Assembly (NCBI GenBank): GCA_965220985.1
Contig: OZ244854.1
Span: 3,534,001-3,598,000, forward strand
Source of the DNA: JAPPHA01 sp965220985
GTDB lineage: Bacteria; Pseudomonadota; Alphaproteobacteria; Rhodobacterales; Rhodobacteraceae
DNA: 64,000 nucleotides
Reading direction: 5' to 3'
The notes beneath the pieces are model-generated. The model was given only the letters and a program-made list of their open reading frames with translations, did not search any database and was not told the DNA's origin. Shown here piece after piece: positions 42,563 to 51,314 of the stretch; the first letter of the stretch is position 1, and every line of letters begins with the position of its first letter. The position numbers were made by a program, and so were the translations under genes.

Positions 42563-43321
42563 ATGACAGCTGCCGAAAACGCCGTAACGATGACGACGTG
42601 GGGTGACGCCGCCGGGCGCTGTCTGAACTGGCTGCGGCGCGGGGCTTCGGATTTCAGAAAACGGTCGAGTTTCGGATTCGCCTACGGCTTCGGCTTTGTC
42701 ATCGTCAGCTATGCAGTCATCGCGCTTCTCTGGTTCACTGGCATGGCATGGATGCTGCTGCCGGCTCTTGCCGGCGCGATACTTGTCGGGCCGCTCCTGG
42801 CTGTCGGGATTTACCAGGAGGCGCGCAGGATCAAGTACAAGCGCCGGTGCCGCGTCGCGTCACCCGGTCAGTTTGCACTCGCCGGCACCATCTTGATGAT
42901 GTTGCTCCTGATGTGGTTCAGGGCAGCCACAGTGCTTTACGCACTGTTCTTCGGATTGCGCCCCTTTCCGGGTTTCCAGGAGACCTTGCAGACCGTCCTG
43001 TTCACGCAGGAAGGGCTGATGCTCCTGGTGGTCGGCACGGTTGTCGGCGGTCTCTTTGCGGCCTTGACCCTCGCGGTTTCGTTTTTCTCGATTCCTTTGC
43101 TTGTCGACCGCGAGATCGACGCGTTCTCGGCCATGGGTCGCAGTTTTTCCGCGAGCATTCACAACTTCAAGATTGCGGCGATGTGGGGCTTCTTCGTCAC
43201 GGTGACACTGGTCGTGGGTTTCGCGACCGGTCTGCTGACGATGATCGTCACCTTCCCGCTCCTGGGATTTGCGACTTGGCACGCATTTGACGACATGTTC
43301 GGCGCGACCGAGCCGATCTGA
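42563..43321 (+). CDS. DUF2189 integral membrane protein
   Basis: A 252-residue protein with about six hydrophobic helices, of a family found mostly in alphaproteobacteria and sometimes linked to cytochrome oxidase loci. AGGGAG at 42551-42556 places the start at the second ATG (42563). Typical features are GPLLAVGIYQEARR after the first pair of helices and FSIPLLVDREIDAFSAM in the middle. It is convergent with the ccoNOQP-ccoIS operon. Function unknown. Confidence 0.85.
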   Translation: MTAAENAVTMTTWGDAAGRCLNWLRRGASDFRKRSSFGFAYGFGFVIVSYAVIALLWFTGMAWMLLPALAGAILVGPLLAVGIYQEARRIKYKRRCRVASPGQFALAGTILMMLLLMWFRAATVLYALFFGLRPFPGFQETLQTVLFTQEGLMLLVVGTVVGGLFAALTLAVSFFSIPLLVDREIDAFSAMGRSFSASIHNFKIAAMWGFFVTVTLVVGFATGLLTMIVTFPLLGFATWHAFDDMFGATEPI

Positions 43322-43572
43322 CAATCCAGTCTCCAGCCGTTCTTCACGCGCCACCCGAGACCGGATCCCGAGCACTCGAAATCGAGCGGCACCGCCCTCC
43401 TCACGAATTCGCTGTGCCGATCGCCGTCCAACGCAACGGCCCGATCGATGACGCGAAGCCCGGGTCTCTTCGTGGTGAAATTTTCTCGATCAGGCGACTG
43501 ACGCAACCTCAAGCGCACCCAGGACCGAATGTTTGGTCGTTTCCGTCCGACACGACCCCGGCTTGTCTGCCG

Positions 43573-43728
43573 CTATGCCAACGGCACGTCTTCGTCGTCG
43601 TCAAGAATCCGGTATTTGTCGCCTTCGAGGTCTTCGTACTGGTCGTTTCGCAGGCACCACCTGAACAGAAACAGAAAGAAAACGCTCAGCAACAGCGCGA
43701 TCGGAATCAGATAAAGCAGCGAGTTCAT
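43573..43728 (-). CDS. ccoS: cbb3-type cytochrome oxidase assembly protein CcoS
   Basis: A 51-residue single-helix protein (LYLIPIALLLSVFFLFLFRW) with the family tail NDQYEDLEGDKYRILDDDED. CcoS is needed for cofactor insertion in cbb3 oxidase. The start at 43728 overlaps the ccoI stop as ATGA, and it is the last gene of the operon. Confidence 0.92.
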   Translation of the reverse strand: MNSLLYLIPIALLLSVFFLFLFRWCLRNDQYEDLEGDKYRILDDDEDVPLA

Positions 43729-45812
43729 TTGGACGAACTCAGCCGACACGCGTTGAGCATCACCAGAACCGACGAGCTTGACATGAAGATCGCGGCCCAG
43801 AATGGCGTGAGCAACCCGGCCACGGCGATCGGAACGGTCACGACATTGTAAAGAGCGGCGAAAGTCAGGTTCTCGGTCATGCGCCGCCGTGCCTCCCTGG
43901 CAACCCACCGGGTGAGCGGAACCGCTGACAGAGACGATCCAAGCACGACGATGTCTGCCGCATTGCGGGCGGTCTCCGAGGCTTCGGAGAAAGACAGCGA
44001 CACATCCGCCTGGCTCATGGCGGCGGCGTCATTCAGGCCGTCTCCCAGCATTGCGACAACTTTTCCTTCCTGCTGCAATGCCTTGATCCGAAGCAATTTT
44101 TCGTCAGGCTTGCACTCCCCGACCGCGACCTCAATCCCCTGGTCGCGGGCAAAACGGGCGACATTGGACTCCCGGTCGCCCGACAGGAGCATGCAATCGA
44201 CACCGTCCCCATCGAGCGTCCCCAGGAATTCAAACAGCCCGGCCCGCGGCTGCTCATGAAGCGCCATTTTGGTGGCTTGGCCCTCTGCATCCTTGAACCA
44301 GAGCTCCGGCCCGGCAACGACCGTGTCGGCAACCCCGGTGAACCGGGCAGAACCGAGCCTGTTGCCAGCATCATCCTCGATGCCCTCGCCGGGAAACTCC
44401 CGCGCAACGGGTGCAGGAACTGGTGCATTTCCGGATGCGAGCGCTCGCGCCGCCGGGTGCGTGCTTGCGCTCGCCAAGGAAATCGCCTTGCCACTTGCAC
44501 TCTCCGATGTCGACGACAGGACGCTGAGCGTTCCTGTCTTGTCGCAGACAAACTGGTCCGCCAGGGCCAGCTCTTCGAGGGCCGCGCCACTCTTGACGAT
44601 CACGCCTTTCTCGAGAAGCAGGTTCGATGCTCGTGCCGCAACCGCCGGTGTCGCAAGACCGGCAGCGCATGGACATGTCACGACAAGGACAGCGACCGCG
44701 ATCTCGAAGGCCGAATGAAGGTTGGCTCCGAATACCAGGTACCACGCCAGGAACGTCAGGACAGAACTCACGAGGACAAACGGTCCATAGCTGGCCGCAA
44801 ACCGGTCCGCGAGCAGCTGTCGGCCGGATTTCTCTGAACTCGCGAGTTCAACGAGTCGGCTGATCTTCTCAAGCGAGGTGTCGGCGCCCGATGACGTGAC
44901 CCTGACACGGCACGGATCGCCGAGATTGAGGCCCGCTGCGCAGACATTGTCACCTTCGCGCTTGAGAGCAGCGTCGCTTTCCCCGGTGAGAACGCTTTCG
45001 TCAAATTGCGCCGACGATGAGGCGAGGACTCCGTCTGCAGGACTTCGCTCTCCCTTCGGAACCAGAACGACATTGCCTTTCCGTAAAGAAGCGACCTCGA
45101 CCCATTCGGTCGTCCCGCTGCCCGTGAGCCTCTGGCACTCCGGCTTGATCAGGCCGCGCAGGGTGTTCACGGCCACCGAGGACTTGCGCCGCAACACGTG
45201 ATCGAGCTGGCGTCCGATCAGGAGAAAGAAGGTCAGCGCTATCGCCGCATCGAAATACACGTGCACGGCGCCCGACAGGACCTGCATGAAACTCGCGACA
45301 TAGGTGCCGAGTATTGCGAAACTGATCGCGACATCCATGGTCATGCGACCGGACGCAACCGACGCGATGGCAGGTCGAAAAAACGGTCGCGCCGAGAACA
45401 GGACGACGGGCGTTGCAAGAGCCGCAGCCGCCCAGTTCATGAACTGCACCGTCGCCTCGCCCATGTCCGTCGTCAGACCGGCCCAGACCGAGATCGAAAA
45501 CAGCATGACATTCATCATGCCGAATCCGGCAACGGCCAGTTCGATCAGGACCCCGGCTTTTTCGGTCGGGCTCTCGGCCTCCGAATTGTCGGGATGGGCG
45601 GCATATCCCGCGTCGTCCACGATGGCCTCGATCTCGCGAGCGGACAACCGCGCATCGTCAAACTGGACGACCAGTCCGTGGGTGGTGGCGTTGACTCGCG
45701 CGGAACTGATGCCGGGCGTCTGCCTGAGCCGCTTCTCCAGCGAAATCGCGCATCCGCCACATCGCATCCCCGCAATGCTGAAACGCGCCTGTTTCAGCAT
45801 CGTGTCGGTCAT
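43725..45812 (-). CDS. ccoI: Copper-transporting P1B-ATPase CcoI (FixI)
   Basis: A 695-residue exporter that supplies copper for cbb3 oxidase assembly. The N-terminal metal-binding domain has GMRCGGC near residue 15; the membrane motif CPCA lies in VVTCPCAAGLATP; the phosphorylation site is CDKTGTLS and the hinge motif GDGLNDAAAM. It is coupled by ATGA to both neighbours: the small protein upstream (45809-45812) and ccoS downstream. Confidence 0.95.
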   Translation of the reverse strand: MTDTMLKQARFSIAGMRCGGCAISLEKRLRQTPGISSARVNATTHGLVVQFDDARLSAREIEAIVDDAGYAAHPDNSEAESPTEKAGVLIELAVAGFGMMNVMLFSISVWAGLTTDMGEATVQFMNWAAAALATPVVLFSARPFFRPAIASVASGRMTMDVAISFAILGTYVASFMQVLSGAVHVYFDAAIALTFFLLIGRQLDHVLRRKSSVAVNTLRGLIKPECQRLTGSGTTEWVEVASLRKGNVVLVPKGERSPADGVLASSSAQFDESVLTGESDAALKREGDNVCAAGLNLGDPCRVRVTSSGADTSLEKISRLVELASSEKSGRQLLADRFAASYGPFVLVSSVLTFLAWYLVFGANLHSAFEIAVAVLVVTCPCAAGLATPAVAARASNLLLEKGVIVKSGAALEELALADQFVCDKTGTLSVLSSTSESASGKAISLASASTHPAARALASGNAPVPAPVAREFPGEGIEDDAGNRLGSARFTGVADTVVAGPELWFKDAEGQATKMALHEQPRAGLFEFLGTLDGDGVDCMLLSGDRESNVARFARDQGIEVAVGECKPDEKLLRIKALQQEGKVVAMLGDGLNDAAAMSQADVSLSFSEASETARNAADIVVLGSSLSAVPLTRWVAREARRRMTENLTFAALYNVVTVPIAVAGLLTPFWAAIFMSSSSVLVMLNACRLSSSK

Positions 45813-45973
45813 TTCGCGGCCATCCCCTCCGGCACGTCAATGACCTGGCCATCCCAAACCGAGAAAGCCAATGAGATCATCTGGAACTTGTAGACCCCGT
45901 AGGCTGCGACCAGGAGCAGGATCACGACATACATGACGTTCCTGAAGCGGCGATCAGTCTCCGTCTTTTTCAT
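45809..45973 (-). CDS. Small single-helix membrane protein within the cco operon
   Basis: A 54-residue protein that I do not recognise. The start at 45973 overlaps the end of ccoP by 20 bases and its stop overlaps ccoI as ATGA, so it is almost surely translated. It has a basic/acidic head (MKKTETDRRF), one hydrophobic helix at about 13-31 (VMYVVILLLVAAYGVYKF) and a short tail (DGQVIDVPEG). This is the position of ccoG and ccoH in most cbb3 operons. It lacks the cysteine clusters of CcoG, and it is a third of the length of CcoH and lacks its PGL-VVxNSYVxGQ-type region. It may be a reduced CcoH or a new assembly or structural peptide. Confidence 0.75.
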   Translation of the reverse strand: MKKTETDRRFRNVMYVVILLLVAAYGVYKFQMISLAFSVWDGQVIDVPEGMAAK

Positions 45974-46826
45974 TCTCGCGGCTCCACTGCAGATACAGCG
46001 CCAGCTTGCGGATCTCGGCATCGCTCAAGCGATCCTCCCAGGCCGGCATGTGCCCCAACCGACCATCGTAAAGCACATCGAGGATCGCCTCACGCGTGCC
46101 GCCATAGATCCAGTAGTCATCGGTTAGATTCGGGGCGCCGTCGCCGAGGCCCGCGCCTCCATCTCCGTGGCAGGTCGTGCATTCGGATGCGTACACTTCG
46201 GCGCCGCGCGATGCTGCGTCGGAGTCGTGGTCGGCACCCGACAGCGAGAGGACGAACTCCGTCACGTCGCTCATCTGGGCATCGTCAAGCAACCGCTCCC
46301 GACCGTATGCAAGCATTTCGTTGTACCGGGATTCCTCATGCGCATCGTTGATGCCGTAGCGGAGCGTCAGCACGATATCGTCCAGATCGTCGGAGTAAAG
46401 CCAGGCGTCGTCGACCAGATTCGGAAAGTTCGGCTGTCCTTGAAGGTCCGTCCCGTGACAGGCCGCGCAGTTGTCGTTGAAGAGCACCGCCGCTGCCGCC
46501 TCGTGGCGTTCGCGCACGCCTGCGTCCGCGACGAGATCGTTGAGATCGCGATCGATCAGTTCCTGTTCGAAGGCGACACGGGTCACTTCGGCGGCATCCA
46601 GACGGTCCAACACGGTCTCCCTGGATGTCGTGCCCATGATTCCACGATAGTAGTCGGAAACAAACGGGATGGAGGGATAGAGGACCCACCAGACCAGGGT
46701 GCCGACAATGGCGATCAAGTAGATCCATACGACGGGTCTAGGGACCGGCCGGTCGAGTTCCTTGATTCCATCCCATTCATGGCCCGTTGTGTCGAGCCCG
46801 GTGACCGCGTCTCTTTCTACCTGCAT
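45954..46826 (-). CDS. ccoP: cbb3 cytochrome oxidase dihaem subunit CcoP
   Basis: A 290-residue membrane-anchored cytochrome c. The N-terminal helix (VVWIYLIAIVGTLVWWVLYP) is followed by two c-type haem sites, CAACHG near residue 123 and CTTCHG near residue 212, each with a downstream methionine or histidine ligand region. It passes electrons from cytochrome c to CcoO/CcoN. The start overlaps ccoQ by 10 bases. Confidence 0.96.
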   Translation of the reverse strand: MQVERDAVTGLDTTGHEWDGIKELDRPVPRPVVWIYLIAIVGTLVWWVLYPSIPFVSDYYRGIMGTTSRETVLDRLDAAEVTRVAFEQELIDRDLNDLVADAGVRERHEAAAAVLFNDNCAACHGTDLQGQPNFPNLVDDAWLYSDDLDDIVLTLRYGINDAHEESRYNEMLAYGRERLLDDAQMSDVTEFVLSLSGADHDSDAASRGAEVYASECTTCHGDGGAGLGDGAPNLTDDYWIYGGTREAILDVLYDGRLGHMPAWEDRLSDAEIRKLALYLQWSRENEKDGD

Positions 46827-46981
46827 GGCGTGTCATCCTCATCGAGCGGACGCTCGGCGGCATCCTCGTATGTCGATTTGCGACTGGGCCAGTAGGTCCA
46901 GACGACTGCGGCCAAGAAGAAGACAAAGATGTAGAGCGCGCCCCAGGTCTTCGAGAACACGAGCACGGCATCATGTGTCAT
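46817..46981 (-). CDS. ccoQ: cbb3 cytochrome oxidase subunit CcoQ (FixQ)
   Basis: A 54-residue single-helix subunit (WGALYIFVFFLAAVVWTYWP) followed by a short charged tail. It begins with ATG at 46981, overlapping the ccoO stop as ATGA, and ends inside ccoP. CcoQ stabilises the complex. Confidence 0.92.
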   Translation of the reverse strand: MTHDAVLVFSKTWGALYIFVFFLAAVVWTYWPSRKSTYEDAAERPLDEDDTPCR

Positions 46982-47709
46982 CGGATCACCTCTTCCACAC
47001 TCAATGCGTCGACATCCACGAGGGTGCCGAGCATCTGGAGATAGGCAACCAGCGCATCCATTTCCGTGACTGCGCGCGGGTTGCCGTCGAAATCCCGGAC
47101 CTGGACCTTTTCGCCATAGGCGTCGATCAACTCTTCCTCGTATTCGGCGTCGGGGTCTGCCTGGGCCACGGCGTGAAATGCCGCATTCGCGATCTGCTCT
47201 TCGGTGTAGGGAACCCCGGTCATCGACAATGCCCACAGCCTTGCTTCGAGGTCTTTCGTTTCGAGGAGCGTTTCGGCGAGAAACGGATAACCGGGCATCA
47301 CCGATCCGCGCACGAACTCGCGCGGGGCGATGAGATGCGCGACATGCCAGGCATCGGAGTATTTTCCGCCGACGCGTGCGAGATCGGGCCCTGTTCGCTT
47401 GGATCCCCATTGGAACGGATGGTCGTACATGCTTTCGGCCGCCAGCGAGAAATGACCGTATCGCTCGACATCGGAGCGAAGGGTTCGGATCATCTGGCTG
47501 TGGCACGCGTAGCAGCCCTCGCGGATGTAGATGTCCCTGCCCGCCTGCTCGAGTGGCGTGTAGGGGCGCATGCCGTCCACTTCTTCGACGGTGTTTTCGA
47601 TGGTGAAGAGCGGTGCGATCTCGACCAGCCCGCCGACCGAGGCAGCAAGCAGGATCATGACGGTGAACGCGATCGAGTTGCGTTCCAGTTTCTGATGAAA
47701 TCTTGACAT
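46978..47709 (-). CDS. ccoO: cbb3 cytochrome oxidase monohaem subunit CcoO
   Basis: A 243-residue membrane-anchored cytochrome c. One N-terminal helix (IAFTVMILLAASVGGLVEI) is followed by YIREGCYACHSQMIR, the single c-haem site, and the family block KRTGPDLARVGGKYSDAWH. The start at 47709 is 4 bases after ccoN; the longer frame to 47769 lies inside ccoN. Confidence 0.97.
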   Translation of the reverse strand: MSRFHQKLERNSIAFTVMILLAASVGGLVEIAPLFTIENTVEEVDGMRPYTPLEQAGRDIYIREGCYACHSQMIRTLRSDVERYGHFSLAAESMYDHPFQWGSKRTGPDLARVGGKYSDAWHVAHLIAPREFVRGSVMPGYPFLAETLLETKDLEARLWALSMTGVPYTEEQIANAAFHAVAQADPDAEYEEELIDAYGEKVQVRDFDGNPRAVTEMDALVAYLQMLGTLVDVDALSVEEVIR

Positions 47710-47713
47710 GGGA

Positions 47714-49315
47714 TCACTCCGCCGGTGCCGGTGCGGCCACGGCCCGAGCGGTTGCGACGCGCGGGCCACGAATGGTCATGGCGATGTTGTAGGCTCCGAT
47801 GCAGGCGCCGATCAGGTAGAGCGTTCCCCCTACCGCGCGAGCCCAGTAGTACGGAATCATTGCCTGGACCGTGTCCAGGAAGGAATAGACGAAGTTCCCC
47901 TGGTCATCGTAGGTCTGCCACATCAGCGACTGCGTGATGCCGCTGTTCCACATCGCGCCGACATAGATGAGCGCACCGATCAGAGCGAGCCAGAAGTGCA
48001 GCGCCTCGAGTCTCAGGGAATAGATGCCCTCGCGCTTCCAGATCCAGGGCACCAGCTTGTACATCGTGCCAAAGGTGATGAAGGCCACCCATCCGAGCGC
48101 GCCCGCGTGCACGTGCCCGACCGTCCAGTCGGTGTAGTGGCTGAGGGCGTTCACCGGCTTCACCGCCATGAATGAGCCTTCGAATGTCGAGAGACCATAG
48201 AACAGGATGGCGACCATCATGAAGCGGACGGCGGGGTCGGTGCGCACCTTGTCCCACGCTCCGTTCAGCGTCAGGATGCCGTTGAAGACGGCAGCCCAGC
48301 TTGGGACCAGCAAGAGGACGGACATGGTCATCCCGAGAATCTGCACCCATTCCGGCAGTGCGGTGTAGTGCAGGTGATGCGAGCCGGCCCAGAGATAGAT
48401 GAAGGTGATCCCCCAGAACCCAACGATCGACAGTCGATAGCTGTAGACCGGGCGTTCGACCGCCTTGGGCAGGAAATAGTACATCATCGCCAGGAAACCC
48501 GCCGTCAGAAGGAAGCCCACCGCATTGTGGCCGTACCACCACTGCGTCATCGCATCCTGGACGCCGGCAAAGAGCGAGTAGCTCTTGGGAACGGCAATCG
48601 ACACGGGGATCGCAAGATTGTTCACGACGTGCAGCATCGCGATCACCACGATGAAGGCGAGATAGTACCAGTTCGCCACGTAGATGTGCCGCTCGACCCT
48701 GCGCGCGAGCGTGCCAAGGAAAGTCAGCAGGTATGCGACCCAAACGAGCAGCAGGATGAAGTCGGCATACCACTCGGGTTCGGCATATTCCCGACCTTGG
48801 GTGATCCCGAGGGGGAAGCCCGTGGCCGCGACAGCGACGAACAGGTTGTAATACAGCACAATCAACCACGGCATTGTCCGCCCGACTAGTCTCGCGCGTG
48901 ACGTGCGTTGCACCACGTAGAACGAGGTCGCGATCAGTGCGTTTCCGCCGAAGCCGAAGATCACGCCGGCCGTGTGCATGGGCCTGATGCGACCGAAGTT
49001 GGACCAGCTCATGTCGAGGTTCAGCGACGGGATCGCAAGCTGCCAGGCGATGACGCCCCCGACGGCAAAGCCGATCAATCCCCAGAAGAAGGCGGCAACC
49101 ACGCCGAACCGAATGACCGCGTCATTGTACTCCAAAGGCGCGTCTTCTTCCGGCTCCGACCAGGTGTCGAGAAGCCGCTTGATCGCGACAATCGAGAAAG
49201 CGACGATGATCCAGCCGTGAATCACGTAGCCGGTGTCGCGCCCGTAACCGGCAATCAAGATGCCAAGAAGACTGATCGTCCCGACAAATACGACGATAAA
49301 GAACCGTTCCATCAT
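47714..49315 (-). CDS. ccoN: cbb3 cytochrome oxidase catalytic subunit CcoN
   Basis: A 533-residue haem-copper oxidase subunit with about twelve membrane helices. It reduces oxygen at high affinity and pumps protons. Conserved segments include RIRPMHTAGVIFGFGGNAL (low-spin haem ligand), QWWYGHNAVGFLLTAGFL with the copper ligand His and the Tyr characteristic of cbb3, and YDWTVGHVH-like YTDWTVGHVHAGALGW. It is the first gene of the operon; GAGGCAGG precedes the start. I looked for an FNR/FixK box (TTGAT-N4-ATCAA) within 100 bases upstream and did not find a good one. Confidence 0.98.
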   Translation of the reverse strand: MMERFFIVVFVGTISLLGILIAGYGRDTGYVIHGWIIVAFSIVAIKRLLDTWSEPEEDAPLEYNDAVIRFGVVAAFFWGLIGFAVGGVIAWQLAIPSLNLDMSWSNFGRIRPMHTAGVIFGFGGNALIATSFYVVQRTSRARLVGRTMPWLIVLYYNLFVAVAATGFPLGITQGREYAEPEWYADFILLLVWVAYLLTFLGTLARRVERHIYVANWYYLAFIVVIAMLHVVNNLAIPVSIAVPKSYSLFAGVQDAMTQWWYGHNAVGFLLTAGFLAMMYYFLPKAVERPVYSYRLSIVGFWGITFIYLWAGSHHLHYTALPEWVQILGMTMSVLLLVPSWAAVFNGILTLNGAWDKVRTDPAVRFMMVAILFYGLSTFEGSFMAVKPVNALSHYTDWTVGHVHAGALGWVAFITFGTMYKLVPWIWKREGIYSLRLEALHFWLALIGALIYVGAMWNSGITQSLMWQTYDDQGNFVYSFLDTVQAMIPYYWARAVGGTLYLIGACIGAYNIAMTIRGPRVATARAVAAPAPAE

Positions 49316-50068
49316 CCTGCCTCTATATTCTCGACAAGGTTGTGTTCATTGCCTGATCCCGCACGAACGAACGAAGGAAAAACTGGCCGACATCGACCGA
49401 CCCCGTCCCGAGATCGGCCTGCCGAGGATTGACCCTGCACTCACTGGCGTTGAGCCTCTCGATTCGCTCGGTGCCATGCTTGGGGAACTGGGCAAACCTG
49501 AAGCCTTCTTCAGGTTGCCGCGAATTCAGGCTTCGGCAGTTTCTTCCCGGCTCGGTTCGTCGGGACGAATCATTGTCCGTGAATTCGATGCCGTCCTCTT
49601 GGCTCACACGGTCCACGGAATGCTCTTGATAAAACAGTGACGTCGTTCGCTTTCCGCTGACTGTCGTTCCAAACCGGCTGAAAAGGGCAAAGTTCCTGTC
49701 CTCTCCCGCGGATCGCCGCAGATAATTCTCTAGTCCAGTCCTGGTCCCGACGGTTGCAATCACGACATCCCCGCAAGCAAACGAACAAGCCTCGGTGGCG
49801 GTGCTGCGGACCCTAAAAGATCTGGCATCGAATTCAAGGGGAACTTGCCCCGCTTCGCTCACGATATCGGGCGGATCCCGGAGCAACAGAGGTCTGACCT
49901 CAGGACACGGGAATCCATCTCTATCCTCGATCCCCGCTTGAGACCTGCTGCCATGGCGAGAAATCTCAAGCTGAACGCGGAATCAAGATCGTGCGACCGG
50001 CAGATGACAATGCGCACGAAATTGTGTATTCACCCGCAAAACAATCGAGCAGATTCGCAGGTAATCCA
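49316..50068. other. Long gene-free stretch upstream of ccoN
   Basis: About 750 bases. The minus-strand open frame 49323-49886 (187 codons) and plus-strand frames at 49260 and 49429 show no family features, no strong ribosome-binding site, and the minus frame ends beside the ccoN start. I do not call a gene. The region should contain the cco promoter on the minus strand and that of the SYLF gene on the plus strand. Confidence 0.5.
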
Positions 50069-50623
50069 ATGACCATCATCAATCGCCGCAACCTCATCGC
50101 CGCTTCCGGGGCGCTCCTGACCAGTGCGTGTTCAGGAGGCACCGATCGAAACGCAAGCGTCCTCATCAACCAGGAAGTCGACATTGCCATCGCCGAAATG
50201 AACGCAAAATTTCCGTTCACCAGGTCGATCATGGAACGATCTTCAGCCCTGCTTGTCATTCCGAACGCCCGGGAAGCCAGCTTGATCGTCGGCGGCGCCT
50301 ATGGCGAAGGGGCATTGCTGATCGACGGGATCGCGGTTGACTACTATTCGTTCGTCGCCGGTTCGATCGGCCTCAAGCTCGGCGTGCAATCGATCAGTCA
50401 CTTCCTTTTCTTCCTCGATGACGGAAGCCTGCGACGGTTTCGCGGACGCGACGGCTGGACGGTCGGTGCCGACCTGGAATTCACCATCATCGACACCTCC
50501 AACAATTTCGCAATCAGTTCGGAAACCCACCGGCGCGGCGTCTACAGCCTGAGCATGACGGGAACCGGGCTGCTCTTCGGAACGGCGCTCGAAGGTGGAA
50601 AGTTCTCACGCGTCGCCCGCTGA
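50069..50623 (+). CDS. SYLF-domain (YSC84-like) lipoprotein
   Basis: A 184-residue protein with a Tat/lipoprotein-like signal: INRRNLIAASGALLTSAC, with a lipobox LTSAC near residue 20. The rest is a SYLF domain: ALLVIPNAREASLIVGGAYG, GVQSISHFLFFLDDGSLRRF and DLEFTIIDTS. SYLF proteins bind lipids in eukaryotes; bacterial members are periplasmic or outer-membrane associated with unclear roles. Start 50069 is chosen over 49991 because it begins the signal peptide. The 3' end overlaps the convergent rpe by 18 bases. Confidence 0.88.
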   Translation: MTIINRRNLIAASGALLTSACSGGTDRNASVLINQEVDIAIAEMNAKFPFTRSIMERSSALLVIPNAREASLIVGGAYGEGALLIDGIAVDYYSFVAGSIGLKLGVQSISHFLFFLDDGSLRRFRGRDGWTVGADLEFTIIDTSNNFAISSETHRRGVYSLSMTGTGLLFGTALEGGKFSRVAR

Positions 50624-51313
50624 GCGCCCGGCGGCGCCAGCGGATCTGATCGCGTCGATTCGCTCCCCGTAGCGGGACCGGTCGCCGTCGGCGAAAACGG
50701 CGGATCCCGCGACCAGAACGTCGGCTCCTGCCGCCACGCACAGTGGCGCCGTCGTTGCATCGACGCCGCCGTCCACCTCGAGCCAGATCGGGCGTTCGCC
50801 GATCATGGCCCGGGCGGCACGGATCTTGTCCAGAACCGGGTAGGTGAATGCCTGCCCGCCGAATCCGGGGTTGATCGTCATGATCAGCAACAGGTCAATC
50901 CGGTCCAGGCAGTATTCGACCACCGACAATGGCGTCGAAATGTTCAGCGCCACGCCGGACTTGCAACCGATATCCCGAATGCGGCTCAAGGTTCGATGAA
51001 GATGGGGGCCTGCCTCTGCGTGGACAGTCACGATGTCGGCACCGGCCTTTGCAAACGCTTCGATGAACGGGTCAGCCGGCGAGATCATCAGATGGACGTC
51101 GATCACGGTCCGGACGTGGGGGCGAATCGCTGCAACCACGTTTGGCCCAATGGTGAGATTCGGGACGAAATGACCATCCATCGGATCCACGTGAATCCAG
51201 TCCGCGCCCTGGTCCTCGACCGCGGTTATCTCCTCGGCCAGTCGCGAAAAATCCGCAGAGAGGATCGACGGTGCAACGAGGACCGGTCGCGCAGGATCAA
51301 ACGACGGGGCCAC
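50606..51313 (-). CDS. rpe: Ribulose-phosphate 3-epimerase
   Basis: A 235-residue TIM-barrel enzyme that interconverts ribulose 5-phosphate and xylulose 5-phosphate. Family marks are VLVAPSILSADFSRLAEE, WIHVDPMDGHFVPNLTIGP, IDVHLMIS, MTINPGFGGQAF and LEVDGGVDATT, with metal-binding His/Asp residues present. GTG 51313 has GGAG 6 bases upstream and follows the upstream stop directly; TTG 51328 in the same frame is an alternative. Confidence 0.96.
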   Translation of the reverse strand: MAPSFDPARPVLVAPSILSADFSRLAEEITAVEDQGADWIHVDPMDGHFVPNLTIGPNVVAAIRPHVRTVIDVHLMISPADPFIEAFAKAGADIVTVHAEAGPHLHRTLSRIRDIGCKSGVALNISTPLSVVEYCLDRIDLLLIMTINPGFGGQAFTYPVLDKIRAARAMIGERPIWLEVDGGVDATTAPLCVAAGADVLVAGSAVFADGDRSRYGERIDAIRSAGAAGRSAGDA

Positions 51314-51314
51314 C

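Noticed and set aside
49316..49420. FNR/FixK anaerobox before ccoN
   Set aside because: Expected for cbb3 operons, but no TTGAT-N4-ATCAA-like palindrome is visible in the upstream region examined.
49323..49886. Minus-strand open frame of 187 codons upstream of ccoN
   Set aside because: No recognisable family, no strong ribosome-binding site and no conserved pattern. It could be a real hypothetical gene but the sequence alone does not support it.
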